From Lyngbya aestuarii BL J (GTDB lineage: Bacteria > Cyanobacteriota > Cyanobacteriia > Cyanobacteriales > Microcoleaceae): a DNA stretch of 37,568 nt. Location of the stretch: the NCBI RefSeq assembly GCF_000478195.2, contig NZ_AUZM01000059.1, positions 1 to 37,568 of the forward strand. Direction: 5' to 3'. The notes beneath the pieces were generated by a model. It saw only the letters and a list, made by a program, of their open reading frames with translations, was not told where the DNA came from and did no database searches. Position numbers and translations under genes: made by a program. Positions 1-7,883 of the stretch are shown here, piece after piece (the first letter of the stretch is position 1; each line of letters starts with the position of its first letter).

Positions 1-19
1 GCCCTAAAACTTGATTTGT

Positions 20-115
20 GGGGGGGTGGGGAGGTAGGGAGGTAGGGAGGTAGGGACGATTTTTATTAATAAAAAGCTATTTTTCCGAGGAAAAAACTCC
101 TCTCCCCACCCCCCC
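20..115. repeat. G-rich tandem octamers within an inverted repeat
   Basis: Positions 28-57 hold three head-to-tail copies of GGGAGGTA with a fourth GGGA start. They follow a run of seven G at 20-26. The first 14 bases (20-33) are the exact reverse complement of 102-115, so a long hairpin with a loop of about 68 nt can form. The G-runs (G7, G4, G3, G3, G3 with short spacers) fit a G-quadruplex pattern. A similar C-rich short-repeat string recurs near the window end (37518-37540). This is typical cyanobacterial dispersed intergenic repeat DNA; no gene is seen in it. Confidence 0.75.
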
Positions 116-359
116 ATCACCCTTTCACCCCCAACGGGATAGCCACTCCCCTCAACGCGCTTGTTCCCGCGCACGGGGGTGGACTCACCATCAACCCCGG
201 CAATTTTTAACTGAGAATGAAACAGCCCTGCCCTTTGTAAGGGGGAAGCCAGATGTGACTTCGCTTTAATTAATATGGGGGACTTGGCGGATTCTTTCCT
301 CAGAATGAGGATGTGTGTACACGGTAAGTTTCTCGGAAAGGGGGTGAACAGATCAACTG
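116..359. other. Intergenic, no supported gene
   Basis: No convincing reading frame was found. A small palindrome CCCTTTGTAAGGG at 231-243 (5-bp stem) and a short GC-rich hairpin near 165-178 are the only structure seen. Either could be a weak terminator region downstream of the minus-strand gene that ends at 360, but neither is followed by a clear T-run. Confidence 0.4.
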
Positions 360-671
360 TTAATTGACTGGTGCATTGACGGGGGTTTTACTGAGAACTT
401 CGAGCAAACTCCATTGAAATAAAGAAGCATCAGCCGGGGGATTATCAACAATTTTCTCAGCAATCCGAATTTTATAATCATACCCAGGTTCATACTCAAA
501 TCCGGTGATGGCATCATAAAATAAGATCCATTCATCTTCAGGATTTTCTCGAACTTGTAAACAGTTTTGAGGAGTAACTCCAGTACAGGGAACTGTTTTT
601 GAGTCTACATAAACGACTCGTTCTTCTGTGGTTGAACTCATGGTTTTTACTTGCTCACTTTGAAATGTCAT
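360..671 (-). CDS. DUF4377 domain protein
   Basis: This is a 103-aa protein. Its core, from about residue 17 (ERVVYVDSKTVPCTG), through CLQVRENPEDEWILFYDAI and GFEYEPGYDYKIRI, follows the DUF4377 pattern of a VPCTG..CLQVR cysteine pair, a W..FYD..I motif and GFEYEPGY. The function of this family is unknown; it is often found next to or fused with META (HslJ) domains. Here it lies directly downstream of a META relic and a two-META gene on the same strand. Two starts are possible: ATG at 671 (GAGG about 13 nt upstream) or ATG at 638. No signal peptide is seen with either, which is odd because relatives are usually exported. Confidence 0.75.
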   Translation of the reverse strand: MTFQSEQVKTMSSTTEERVVYVDSKTVPCTGVTPQNCLQVRENPEDEWILFYDAITGFEYEPGYDYKIRIAEKIVDNPPADASLFQWSLLEVLSKTPVNAPVN

Positions 672-772
672 AGAACCAGAACCTCGCTTTATATTGTCGT
701 AAATTTGCAGTTTATTTTGGCGTTTGTTTGGTCAAATTCTCCCCCCTAGAATATGATCAAATCCTGTGATTT

Positions 773-961
773 TTACTCCATAGTTGCAAACATATCAGCT
801 ATTTTGGGTGAAGCAACAGATGCTACCTTCAGTGTTTTACCTTTTGTTTGGTAAACTATTCTGTATTGGTTGCAACCGGACTTCCCTGTTCGGCGATCGC
901 TTGTAAACATTGCCCTGATTTGAGTGTCCTCAATCAGCTTTTTTGGAGTCCCAGAATCATC
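773..961 (-). pseudogene. Relic of a META (HslJ-like) domain
   Basis: An open stretch of 62 codons without a start codon, bounded by TGA upstream and TAA at 773-775. It reads like the second META domain of the neighbouring gene: TQIRAMFTSDRRTGKSGCNQ parallels TEITVNFTEDQVRGMGSCNQ there, and YQTKGKTLKVASVASPKIAD parallels its KEGNKLSINPLATTRKAC. The normal Cys of the TRKAC motif is missing and the frame stops soon after. It is probably a decayed third META copy or the broken middle of a longer META-DUF4377 protein. The alignment was made by eye; identity is moderate but runs through the whole domain core. Confidence 0.7.
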
Positions 962-990
962 TCAGGCTGTTAGAAACCTAGTTGTATTGA

Positions 991-1854
991 TCAACGTTCT
1001 ATTTGTTGAGGGGTAAATGTCATCACACCCGATCCTCCCTGGGCTTGATAAGAGATTTTGAGTTGACCTTGAGGGCTAATTTCATACCATTGGGCTTTCT
1101 CCAATGCTGTCAGATATTCAAATTCTTGTCTCATAATCTCTGATGGACAAGCTTTGCGTGTTGTCGCTAGAGGATTAATACTAAGTTTATTCCCCTCCTT
1201 TGTATAATTGGTCATGTATTGGTTACAACTTCCCATACCTCTGACCTGATCTTCTGTAAAGTTAACAGTAATTTCCGTTTCTTTCAAGGGAACTCTCGAA
1301 ATCGTTGCTTCTTCTAAAGAAACTAAAACCCAAGTTTGAGTCTCTAACTGACCTATTGCTTGAGGTGTAAATGTCATTACCCCTGATCCCTGTTCTGTTG
1401 TATAAGAAATAAGCAATTGACCTTGATCATTCATTTCATATTGTTGCACTCCTTCTAAGGCGTCAAGATAGGCAGATTCTCGCTCCATAATCTCTCCCAT
1501 ACAAGTTTTGCGAGTGGTAATACCGGGTGTAATTTGGAGTTGATTTCCTTCTGTTTTGTAGGAAGAAATATATCGATTACAACTGGCATTTCCTTTCACT
1601 TGACCCTCAACAAAATTGGCGGTAATCGGTTCTGTTGTTTCTAACAAATTGCTGTTGTTTTCAGTCCTCCAATTCACTAAGATCCAAGAGGTTCCCTCTA
1701 AGGAGGTGGGTGAAGCCGAATCGGTCGGATTTTCGGAGACTATTGGAGTCGCTAAAGCTGCATTTTGACTCTCAATCGCTAACCCCGAAAAGAGTCCAAT
1801 TGTGAGAAGTAAACCCGTTATACTTTGACTAAGCTTTAACGTGTAACTGTTCAT
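991..1854 (-). CDS. Exported protein with two META domains
   Basis: This 287-aa protein has an N-terminal hydrophobic segment (about residues 9-27) ending near ALA, a probable Sec signal peptide. Two META/HslJ-type domains follow. The first (about 50-165) has LEGTSWILVNW, GNASCNRYISSY, TTRKTC and SGVMTFTP; the second (about 172-285) has QTWVLVSLEEA, GMGSCNQYMTNY, TTRKAC and SGVMTFTP. The paired Cys in each copy is typical of the fold. E. coli HslJ is a single-domain outer-membrane lipoprotein linked to novobiocin resistance, but the biochemical role of the family is not settled. The two halves are clear tandem duplicates. A GGAGG lies 16 nt before the ATG, rather far. Confidence 0.85.
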   Translation of the reverse strand: MNSYTLKLSQSITGLLLTIGLFSGLAIESQNAALATPIVSENPTDSASPTSLEGTSWILVNWRTENNSNLLETTEPITANFVEGQVKGNASCNRYISSYKTEGNQLQITPGITTRKTCMGEIMERESAYLDALEGVQQYEMNDQGQLLISYTTEQGSGVMTFTPQAIGQLETQTWVLVSLEEATISRVPLKETEITVNFTEDQVRGMGSCNQYMTNYTKEGNKLSINPLATTRKACPSEIMRQEFEYLTALEKAQWYEISPQGQLKISYQAQGGSGVMTFTPQQIER

Positions 1855-2046
1855 CTTAAACTCTTTTCATCCTCCCTGAATCGAGCTTCTTGTTGTTTCC
1901 TTCAAACGCTTGAACGATAAATCCGCCCATCTTGTAAATTTTAGATAAGAATTTCCTGAATTCAAATTCTGATCCCCAGAAAATTATCTTCTGAACCCTG
2001 ATTTTATCGCACTTTTCAGTCACTTATCTTTCTCCGAAAACAACCC

Positions 2047-2946
2047 CTAAAGGACATCAATCGTGCGAACAGATCTGACGTTACGAGTTCTCGGGTCAAA
2101 GTTAATATCTATTCCTAATCGACCCCGATCTAACTTCACAACACCGGGATCGGATTCCACAACTCTCCACCCTTGCGATCGCAAACGACGCACAACTTCA
2201 TTGACATCTTGACCGACAAATTCTTGAGTGGGATTATTTGAACCTCCCCTGCGGGATTCCCCGTTGAAACTAATCGAAAACGGCTGACCATCGAGACGAC
2301 CATCCCCATAAATACGATTAATCGAATTATTCAGCCCATATTCAATATCAATGGTTCCGGAAGCATCTGCATTTCCTGAACTCTCGACATCGACTACCAA
2401 TGTATAAGCATCTCGCCGATCCAAATCTCCACTTAAACGAATTAACCGATTATCATCTAAGCGAAACGCTAATTCGACTTGATCTCCATCATCGACATTC
2501 GCCGTCACCTGGGTAATCTCCCAACCTGAACGTCCTGAGATCTCAAATGATCCTTCCCCTCGTTGGGACAACCGCATCGATTCCCCTCGGCTAGAACCTG
2601 TTCCGCCGACCTGAATATTTTCACCGGGAATCCAACCCATCTCCCCAGAGTCTCTAAATTTCACCTCGTACCACATTTCTCCCTCACGGGATTGGGTTTC
2701 GGTGAGGATTTCGACCCGATCTCCGACTAAACCTGAACCTCGAACTCGCGATCGCCAACTGGGTTCTGTGCGTAAGTTAATTCTGGCGTTGGGATTACGA
2801 TCAATTAATACCGCTTCTGATCTGGAAACCTGTGTCCGCCTTTGATTTCGTTGGGCGATCGCCGTCGGAGGTTCAAGAATAACGGTACCGACTCCCCCGA
2901 CAACCACTGTACAAAAAACTGCTAATAAAATGGATTTGATTTTCAT
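2047..2946 (-). CDS. Exported SH3b-domain protein
   Basis: This 299-aa protein starts with a signal peptide (residues 1-31, ending TAIAQ). A bacterial SH3 domain covers about 43-112: RINLRTEPSW, GDRVEILTET, MWYEVKF and GEMGWIPGENI are the usual SH3b landmarks. A middle region of about 110 residues (130-235) contains two Asp-rich beta-like stretches of no known family. The last about 55 residues (DVNEVVRRLRSQGWRVVESD to the end) faintly resemble I78-type peptidase inhibitors, a weak suggestion only. SH3b domains often bind cell-wall peptides, so a periplasmic or wall-associated role is likely. It stands alone, upstream of the META gene with a 192-nt gap. Confidence 0.8.
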   Translation of the reverse strand: MKIKSILLAVFCTVVVGGVGTVILEPPTAIAQRNQRRTQVSRSEAVLIDRNPNARINLRTEPSWRSRVRGSGLVGDRVEILTETQSREGEMWYEVKFRDSGEMGWIPGENIQVGGTGSSRGESMRLSQRGEGSFEISGRSGWEITQVTANVDDGDQVELAFRLDDNRLIRLSGDLDRRDAYTLVVDVESSGNADASGTIDIEYGLNNSINRIYGDGRLDGQPFSISFNGESRRGGSNNPTQEFVGQDVNEVVRRLRSQGWRVVESDPGVVKLDRGRLGIDINFDPRTRNVRSVRTIDVL

Positions 2947-3204
2947 TTTGTATTCCCCCCAAAGTTAAGTTAATCTGATTTGATTTACTTCTAGAATATC
3001 GTCCGAAAGAGGAAGTGACTTCCTTCACTTGGTTGATCCCAATGGATCAATTGATCTCCTCCATCAGGATGATTTTCAGAAAAGCCTCCGGACGTTCTCT
3101 CGAGTAATCCTTATGGCTTTGACGTCTGTCTTTGGCGAATTGTTCCTTGAGGGAAAAGACAATAGAATATCCATTTTTATTATAGCGCAACTCTTGATAA
3201 ATTG

Positions 3205-4875
3205 CTAGGATTTACTAAGAGTCCAAAAGGGCAATTGTTGAGTGAGTTGGGGTTGAATTCCACTAATATTGTCATCAGCAAAGATGAAGTTTTTATCTTG
3301 CCAAAGGGGAATATAGGGAACATCTTTGATCAGAATAGCTTGTAACTCATCAAATATTAATTGTCTGGCTTGGGGATCTTGTTCTCGACGCTGTTGATCG
3401 ATTAATTCATTAACGCGATCGCTGTAATAAAATGATCCCTGAGATTGGCTAGCTCCTTTTGTACATCCGGTTTCGGGTGAACCTTCGGCACAATCTAAAA
3501 AAGGTTGTAAATAGTTATCTGCATCCAAAAAGTCTGCATACCAATCTAACAAAAAAGTCGGATAAACTCCTTTATCCAAATTCTCAAAAGCGGTTGTGGC
3601 TTCTACACCTTTGAGTTCGAGTTGTAACGCGCCGTCTAACTTTTCAGTCGCTAAGGCTTTGAGGGTACTGGCCAAAGTTGCTCGTTTGTTATTTCCCGAG
3701 GCATACCAAACTTCAACAACAGCCGGATTTTCAGGAGTATAACCCGCTTGTTCTAATAATGCTTTTGCCCTCTCGATATTAGCATCTCCATAACTGTCTT
3801 CAAATACAGGTTTATAACTTTCAAACGTAGTAGGGATCAAGCTATAAAGCGGTTCTCCCTGTCCCCGCAATATCCGTTCATTAATCAAGTTGCGGTCAAC
3901 AATAGCTACCAAGGCTTGGCGAACTTCTAGCTGATTCAACGGTTCAGAATTGAGATTGAGAACCATATAATTGATAGTATTGCCATCAGCCGTAATCATC
4001 TGCCATTTGCCTTTTTCAACTTCCCCTTGTAAACTCTTAACTTGATCAGGTTCAAGAGAAAGATAAGCAATATCAACCGCATCACTCCGAAACGAATTAA
4101 ACAAATTGGCAGGACTAGAAAAGCGTTGAATATCAATTCCTTGGTTTTGCGGCTTTTCACCCCAATATTGATCGAAGACATCCAAACGAATGACATCAAC
4201 TCCATTTTCTGCCAGTTTATATGGCCCAGTTCCCACGAGAGTTTGGGGTTGAAACTTCCCCGCACCCAACTCATAGGCTTCGGGAGACACCGCCAAAGTA
4301 CCCGCCACCGCGAGTAAGTTTGGAAAAGCAGCAAAAGGCTGTTTTAAGATAATTGTTAGTTCATAGTCACCCGTTGCTTCGACAGACTTCACCGTATCCG
4401 CGAGTAAAAACGCAGGTTGTCCCCCATTTTCAATAAACCGTTTGAGAGAAAACGCCATCGCGATCGCATTAAACGGGGTGCCATCATGGAAAACAACATC
4501 CTGACGCACAGCAATTGTATAAGTTAGCCCATCTTCGCTAACGGTGGGTAAAGCGGTGGCTAACTGAGGGATGAGTGTTGTGTTTCCCAGGGAGTAGGTG
4601 TACAAGCGATCGCCGACATTGTAAAAGATATCATTAGAAAGGGCATCGTAGGCGTCAGCCGGATCGAGGGTACGAATATTGAGGGTTGTTCCCATAGTAA
4701 TTCGTTCGGGGTTTGTCTGGGAAGACGGAGAGTTGGTTTGAGTTGAACGAGGAGTACAGCTTACTGCCAAAAACCAGCACAAACAGAATAAACTGATCAG
4801 GTGTAAGATAGACTGACCTCGACGACGGGGAAACCATCCAGACTGAAGGGTTTGATTTAGAGATCTTGCAAACAT
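3205..4875 (-). CDS. ABC peptide-type substrate-binding lipoprotein (SBP family 5)
   Basis: A 556-aa binding protein of the OppA/DppA/NikA family. The N-terminus has a hydrophobic stretch (24-39) ending AVSC at residue 40, a lipobox-like site. The mature part has family-5 landmarks: TLDPADAYD, LATALPTVSEDGLTYTIAVR, VVFHDGTPFNA, GTGPYKL and IPLWQDKNF near the C-terminus. No permease or ATPase gene is adjacent, so it is an orphan binding protein. The frame stays open upstream to 5385, into the CRISPR array, but that part encodes CRISPR repeats and leader. The ATG at 4875 directly precedes the signal sequence and is the sensible start. Peptides or oligosaccharides are likely ligands, but nothing in the sequence decides this. 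Confidence 0.9.
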   Translation of the reverse strand: MFARSLNQTLQSGWFPRRRGQSILHLISLFCLCWFLAVSCTPRSTQTNSPSSQTNPERITMGTTLNIRTLDPADAYDALSNDIFYNVGDRLYTYSLGNTTLIPQLATALPTVSEDGLTYTIAVRQDVVFHDGTPFNAIAMAFSLKRFIENGGQPAFLLADTVKSVEATGDYELTIILKQPFAAFPNLLAVAGTLAVSPEAYELGAGKFQPQTLVGTGPYKLAENGVDVIRLDVFDQYWGEKPQNQGIDIQRFSSPANLFNSFRSDAVDIAYLSLEPDQVKSLQGEVEKGKWQMITADGNTINYMVLNLNSEPLNQLEVRQALVAIVDRNLINERILRGQGEPLYSLIPTTFESYKPVFEDSYGDANIERAKALLEQAGYTPENPAVVEVWYASGNNKRATLASTLKALATEKLDGALQLELKGVEATTAFENLDKGVYPTFLLDWYADFLDADNYLQPFLDCAEGSPETGCTKGASQSQGSFYYSDRVNELIDQQRREQDPQARQLIFDELQAILIKDVPYIPLWQDKNFIFADDNISGIQPQLTQQLPFWTLSKS

Positions 4876-5195
4876 TGGCTTTTTGATGTTCTCAATTCTG
4901 AACCTTCGATAATAGCGGATAAATGTCTCTGTCTTCTCTTGATCTACAGGCGACTTTACATCGTTTTTTGCGCCCGAGGGTAGGTGTAGAATTTTGATAA
5001 TGGTTTTTAAGCGGGCGATCGCTGATGGGGTCTGGGTTTGCGGTCGATCTGAAAATAGAGGGGTGGGCGCATCCCTCTGTGTAAGGGTTTCAGCGTTTTT
5101 GACAGATTTGAGATGATCCGGTATTATAGTTTTAGTCGCACCTGGCGCAACTGCACCTCGAAAACTGAATATGGTAAGGGTTTCAGGATGCCGCT
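4876..5195 (+). promoter_or_regulatory. CRISPR leader region
   Basis: This stretch of 320 bases between the binding-protein start and the first repeat holds no supported gene. The repeats end in ATTGAAAC on the plus strand, the usual 3' end and crRNA 5' handle, so transcription should enter from this side. The motif GTAAGGGTTTCAG occurs twice, at 5081-5093 and 5174-5186, exactly 93 bp apart. CTCGAAAAC at 5157-5165 resembles the repeat start CTCGAAATAAC. TATTATAG near 5122-5129 could be a -10 element, with weak support. Confidence 0.65.
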
Positions 5196-6548
5196 CTCGA
5201 AATAACCTATAATCCCTATTAGGGATTGAAACTATGACCTTGCCCATTGCTGCATACAACTTAGTGTAAAACTGCTCGAAATAACCTATAATCCCTATTA
5301 GGGATTGAAACATTGAGCAAATAGAGGGACAGAAAAGACAAGCAGACTCGAAATAACCTATAATCCCTATTAGGGATTGAAACAAGCGACAAGTCTATCT
5401 AGGGAAATCAATTCCACTCGAAATAATCTATAATCCCTATTAGGGATTGAAACACAGATGACCCTGAAGGCAGTAGGTGCAACCCAACTCGAAATAACCT
5501 ATAATCCCTATTAGGGATTGAAACTAAAGAAACGTACTCAGAAATCAAAGCAGTTTGTTCTCGAAATAACCTATAATCCCTATTAGGGATTGAAACCTGA
5601 TCGATGCCTTTGAAGAAATCGAAAAACGACTCGAAATAACCTATAATCCCTATTAGGGATTGAAACAAAAGATGTGATTTGTTTCCCTCTGTTCTGAAGG
5701 CTCGAAATAACCTATAATCCCTATTAGGGATTGAAACATTGCAAGCTGCATCAATTACCAGGGCTGCTAACTTCACCAAGCTCGAAATAACCTATAATCC
5801 CTATTAGGGATTGAAACTCTGAAATTTACGGATATGATGATTTATATTTACTCGAAATAACCTATAATCCCTATTAGGGATTGAAACCCCTTGCGGGGGT
5901 GGGATGGCACTTTCATTCGTCAGATCTCGAAATAACCTATAATCCCTATTAGGGATTGAAACTACTTCAATGAGTTCGCCTATATTGATATTAGTTCTCG
6001 AAATAACCTATAATCCCTATTAGGGATTGAAACAGACGTAGTTAGGAACGGATAATGAAAAATAATAACTCGAAATAACCTATAATCCCTATTAGGGATT
6101 GAAACGCTTAGATGCTCGTATATTAAATGCTGTTTGTAAGCCGCCTCGAAATAACCTATAATCCCTATTAGGGATTGAAACACCAACCGCAGACTTTAAA
6201 GCACCTTCTCTGAAAGAAATTCTCGAAATAACCTATAATCCCTATTAGGGATTGAAACTAGAAGCCCGTGTAAAGGGAGCCGAGGAGTTAGTAGAAACTC
6301 GAAATAACCTATAATCCCTATTAGGGATTGAAACTAAGCAACTGCCTTCAGATATGCGTGGCGACATTCTCGAAATAACCTATAATCCCTATTAGGGATT
6401 GAAACCATCCGCCATCTTCTTCGGCTTGATCTTCCCCCGCCTCGAAATAACCTATAATCCCTATTAGGGATTGAAACGTAAATATCGCTGCTTTCTCTTA
6501 AACATTCAGGACTCGAAATAACCTATAATCCCTATTAGGGATTGAAAC
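5196..6548 (+). CRISPR. CRISPR array, 19 repeats of 37 nt and 18 spacers
   Basis: The 37-nt repeat begins CTCGAAATAACCTATAATCC and ends TAGGGATTGAAAC. It contains the palindrome AATCCCTATTAGGGATT, which would give the crRNA stem-loop. Repeats start at 5196, 5275, 5347, 5417, 5488, 5560, 5630, 5701, 5781, 5851, 5926, 5997, 6069, 6145, 6222, 6298, 6369, 6441 and 6512. All are identical except the fourth, which has T for C at repeat position 11. Spacers are 33-43 nt (42, 35, 33, 34, 35, 33, 34, 43, 33, 38, 34, 35, 39, 40, 39, 34, 35, 34) and all look unique. The 3' end ATTGAAAC sets the direction as plus. Variable spacer length and this repeat form are seen with type III and I-D systems in cyanobacteria, but no cas gene is in the window, so the type is not fixed. 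Confidence 0.98.
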
Positions 6549-6670
6549 AGAAAACAAAGTTCTAGCCCAGGCGATCACGATGCTTAAAACCACATATAAC
6601 TAGAGCGCATGAGCTGAAGTTTTGTATTAATATTGTTGCTAAGTCGATGGATTACTCAGTTTAAAGATGG

Positions 6671-6826
6671 ATGGATGAAACGAGCAGTGACAAAATCTTC
6701 ATTCAATATTTAGAGCAAGAGCCAGAAACAAACGAACTTGCAAATCGGCCACAGTCAAATTAGTGGCTTAAAGAAGCCCTAGCCAAGTCTCAAGCGAGAG
6801 TTAAAGAATTAGAGTCTTTGGGCTAA
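6671..6826 (+). pseudogene. Possible gene relic with an internal amber codon
   Basis: ATG at 6671 opens 30 codons (MDETSSDKIFIQYLEQEPET and onward) up to a TAG at 6761. The same frame then runs on for 20 more codons (WLKEALAKSQARVKELESLG) to TAA at 6824. Both halves have protein-like composition and the second looks like a coiled-coil helix. It may be the remains of a small gene with an in-frame stop, but no family is recognised. The flanks (6549-6670 and 6827-6919) hold nothing else I can support; the CRISPR array simply ends at 6548. Confidence 0.3.
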
Positions 6827-6919
6827 CTTAAAAAGCTTCACCAAATTCTTCACCAATTTTTACTCAATACTATCTGCAAATTTCCAGAAAACAGGGGTTT
6901 AAGAGACTATGATTTCAGT

Positions 6920-7255
6920 CTAAGCGACTAAAGTAGAGTCCCGTCTGACATCTTCAACTTGATCAATAAAAGCTTTAACCATCGCTAAGTCTGGGTGAGC
7001 ATATCGTTTGTCAGTGAGGTGGTCGTAGGCTTCCCATTCTTGAGCGACTTCCCCATCGTACCAGACAAACCATTCTCGGTAGAGTTCCCCTTCATCGATA
7101 TCGGGACACAAGGACAACCAATCATCTCCGGTATAGGTGTCAACGGTGTCCGCCACTAAATGCAACCAGGCGGTTTTAATACATTCTTCTATGTTGTTCT
7201 CGACGGTAGAGCGATCTTGGACTAGAGTTGGGGTCGGATTTTGATTGGTTTCCAT
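6920..7255 (-). CDS. Hypothetical acidic protein
   Basis: This is a 111-aa protein from the ATG at 7255 (METNQNPTPT). The frame is open further upstream to 7417, but those residues are Cys/Arg-rich and not protein-like. The protein is acidic and rich in Trp and Tyr: WLHLVADTV, DDWLSLCPDIDEGELYREWF and VWYDGEVAQEWEAYDHL. It looks soluble and mostly helical, with no signal peptide or membrane segment. I do not recognise the family. It has no same-strand neighbours close by and diverges from the small exported protein at 7574. Confidence 0.6.
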   Translation of the reverse strand: METNQNPTPTLVQDRSTVENNIEECIKTAWLHLVADTVDTYTGDDWLSLCPDIDEGELYREWFVWYDGEVAQEWEAYDHLTDKRYAHPDLAMVKAFIDQVEDVRRDSTLVA

Positions 7256-7573
7256 CGGTTTTCTGTGACTCAATAACCTTACTCTACAAAAGGGTTGGGG
7301 GTAAGTGGAATCTGAGGTGTGACACTCCCGGAAGCGTGACATCTCACTTCCACCGACAATCTTTTCCAACCCTAATAAATAGATTAGTCGCCTTTTCCCC
7401 CGATAGACAGTTGACACACTGGCACAGGAAAATCGATTTTGAGAGTATTTTGACTTATTCAGTCCTGAGTGAACAGTTTTCTATAGAGATTGATCCTACA
7501 ATATTAAAATGGAAATTGTTAACTTTACCTCTGTACAATCACCCGTTAAGGGGTTTTCATCGGAGAAAAGATC
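7256..7573. other. Divergent intergenic region
   Basis: These 318 bases separate two divergent small genes and should contain both promoters. The plus-strand frame passing through it is not protein-like. No clear -35/-10 pair or operator stands out. The only firm signal is the ribosome binding site GGAG at 7562-7565 for the gene at 7574. Confidence 0.4.
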
Positions 7574-7864
7574 ATGAAAGCTGTATTATCGCTGATTGTG
7601 ATTTCTATACTGGGATTAGCTGGATTTCCAAAAACGGCTCAAGCTTCTTCTGCTTATGATATTGTCTGCGAATTTAAGTATAAAGTGGGAGAGGGATCTT
7701 GGGTTCATGATTCGAGTCAGGGAACAACTTGGGCGATCGCGAAGGCGAGACGGAGAAATTATCTAGAACGTCAGGAAGAAAAAGCCCAAGAAGCGGGTAA
7801 AAGTTTTGAGGTGATCTATATGTTCTGTCGTGATCCGTGGGGAAATAGCAGCGATGGTGATTAA
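7574..7864 (+). CDS. Small exported protein
   Basis: A 96-aa protein with a clear Sec signal peptide: MK, a hydrophobic core from about 3 to 18, and a probable cleavage after AQA at about residue 24. The mature part is about 72 residues with two cysteines (DIVCEF and YMFCRD) that could form one disulfide. Between them lies a basic helix (IAKARRRNYLERQEEKAQEA). The family is not recognised. GGAG lies 8 nt before the ATG, a good start. It is convergent with the cyclase gene that ends at 7884, with only 19 nt between them. Confidence 0.7.
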   Translation: MKAVLSLIVISILGLAGFPKTAQASSAYDIVCEFKYKVGEGSWVHDSSQGTTWAIAKARRRNYLERQEEKAQEAGKSFEVIYMFCRDPWGNSSDGD

Positions 7865-7883
7865 GTATTGACTTATGCCTTTT

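Noticed and set aside
120-212. Short coding-like reading (SHSPQRACSR or ATPLNALVPAHGGGLTINPG)
   Set aside because: It is too short, depends on GC-rich repeat DNA and has no start or recognisable family.
4042-4317. Plus-strand frame of 91 codons
   Set aside because: It is antisense to the well-supported binding-protein gene, with a basic, low-information sequence.
5408-5779. Minus-strand frame of 123 codons
   Set aside because: It is made of CRISPR repeats and spacers; the recurring VSIPNRDYRLFR and FQSLIGIIGYFE are repeat translations.
5980-6186. Minus-strand frame of 68 codons
   Set aside because: Same CRISPR artefact as above.
7256-7417. Upstream extension of the hypothetical gene at 6920-7255
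   Set aside because: The added 54 residues are basic and unlike the acidic body, and the ATG at 7255 is a natural start.
7228-7659. Plus-strand frame of 143 codons overlapping the small exported protein
   Set aside because: It crosses the intergenic region in a frame without protein character, and the frame starting at 7574 has a signal peptide and ribosome binding site.
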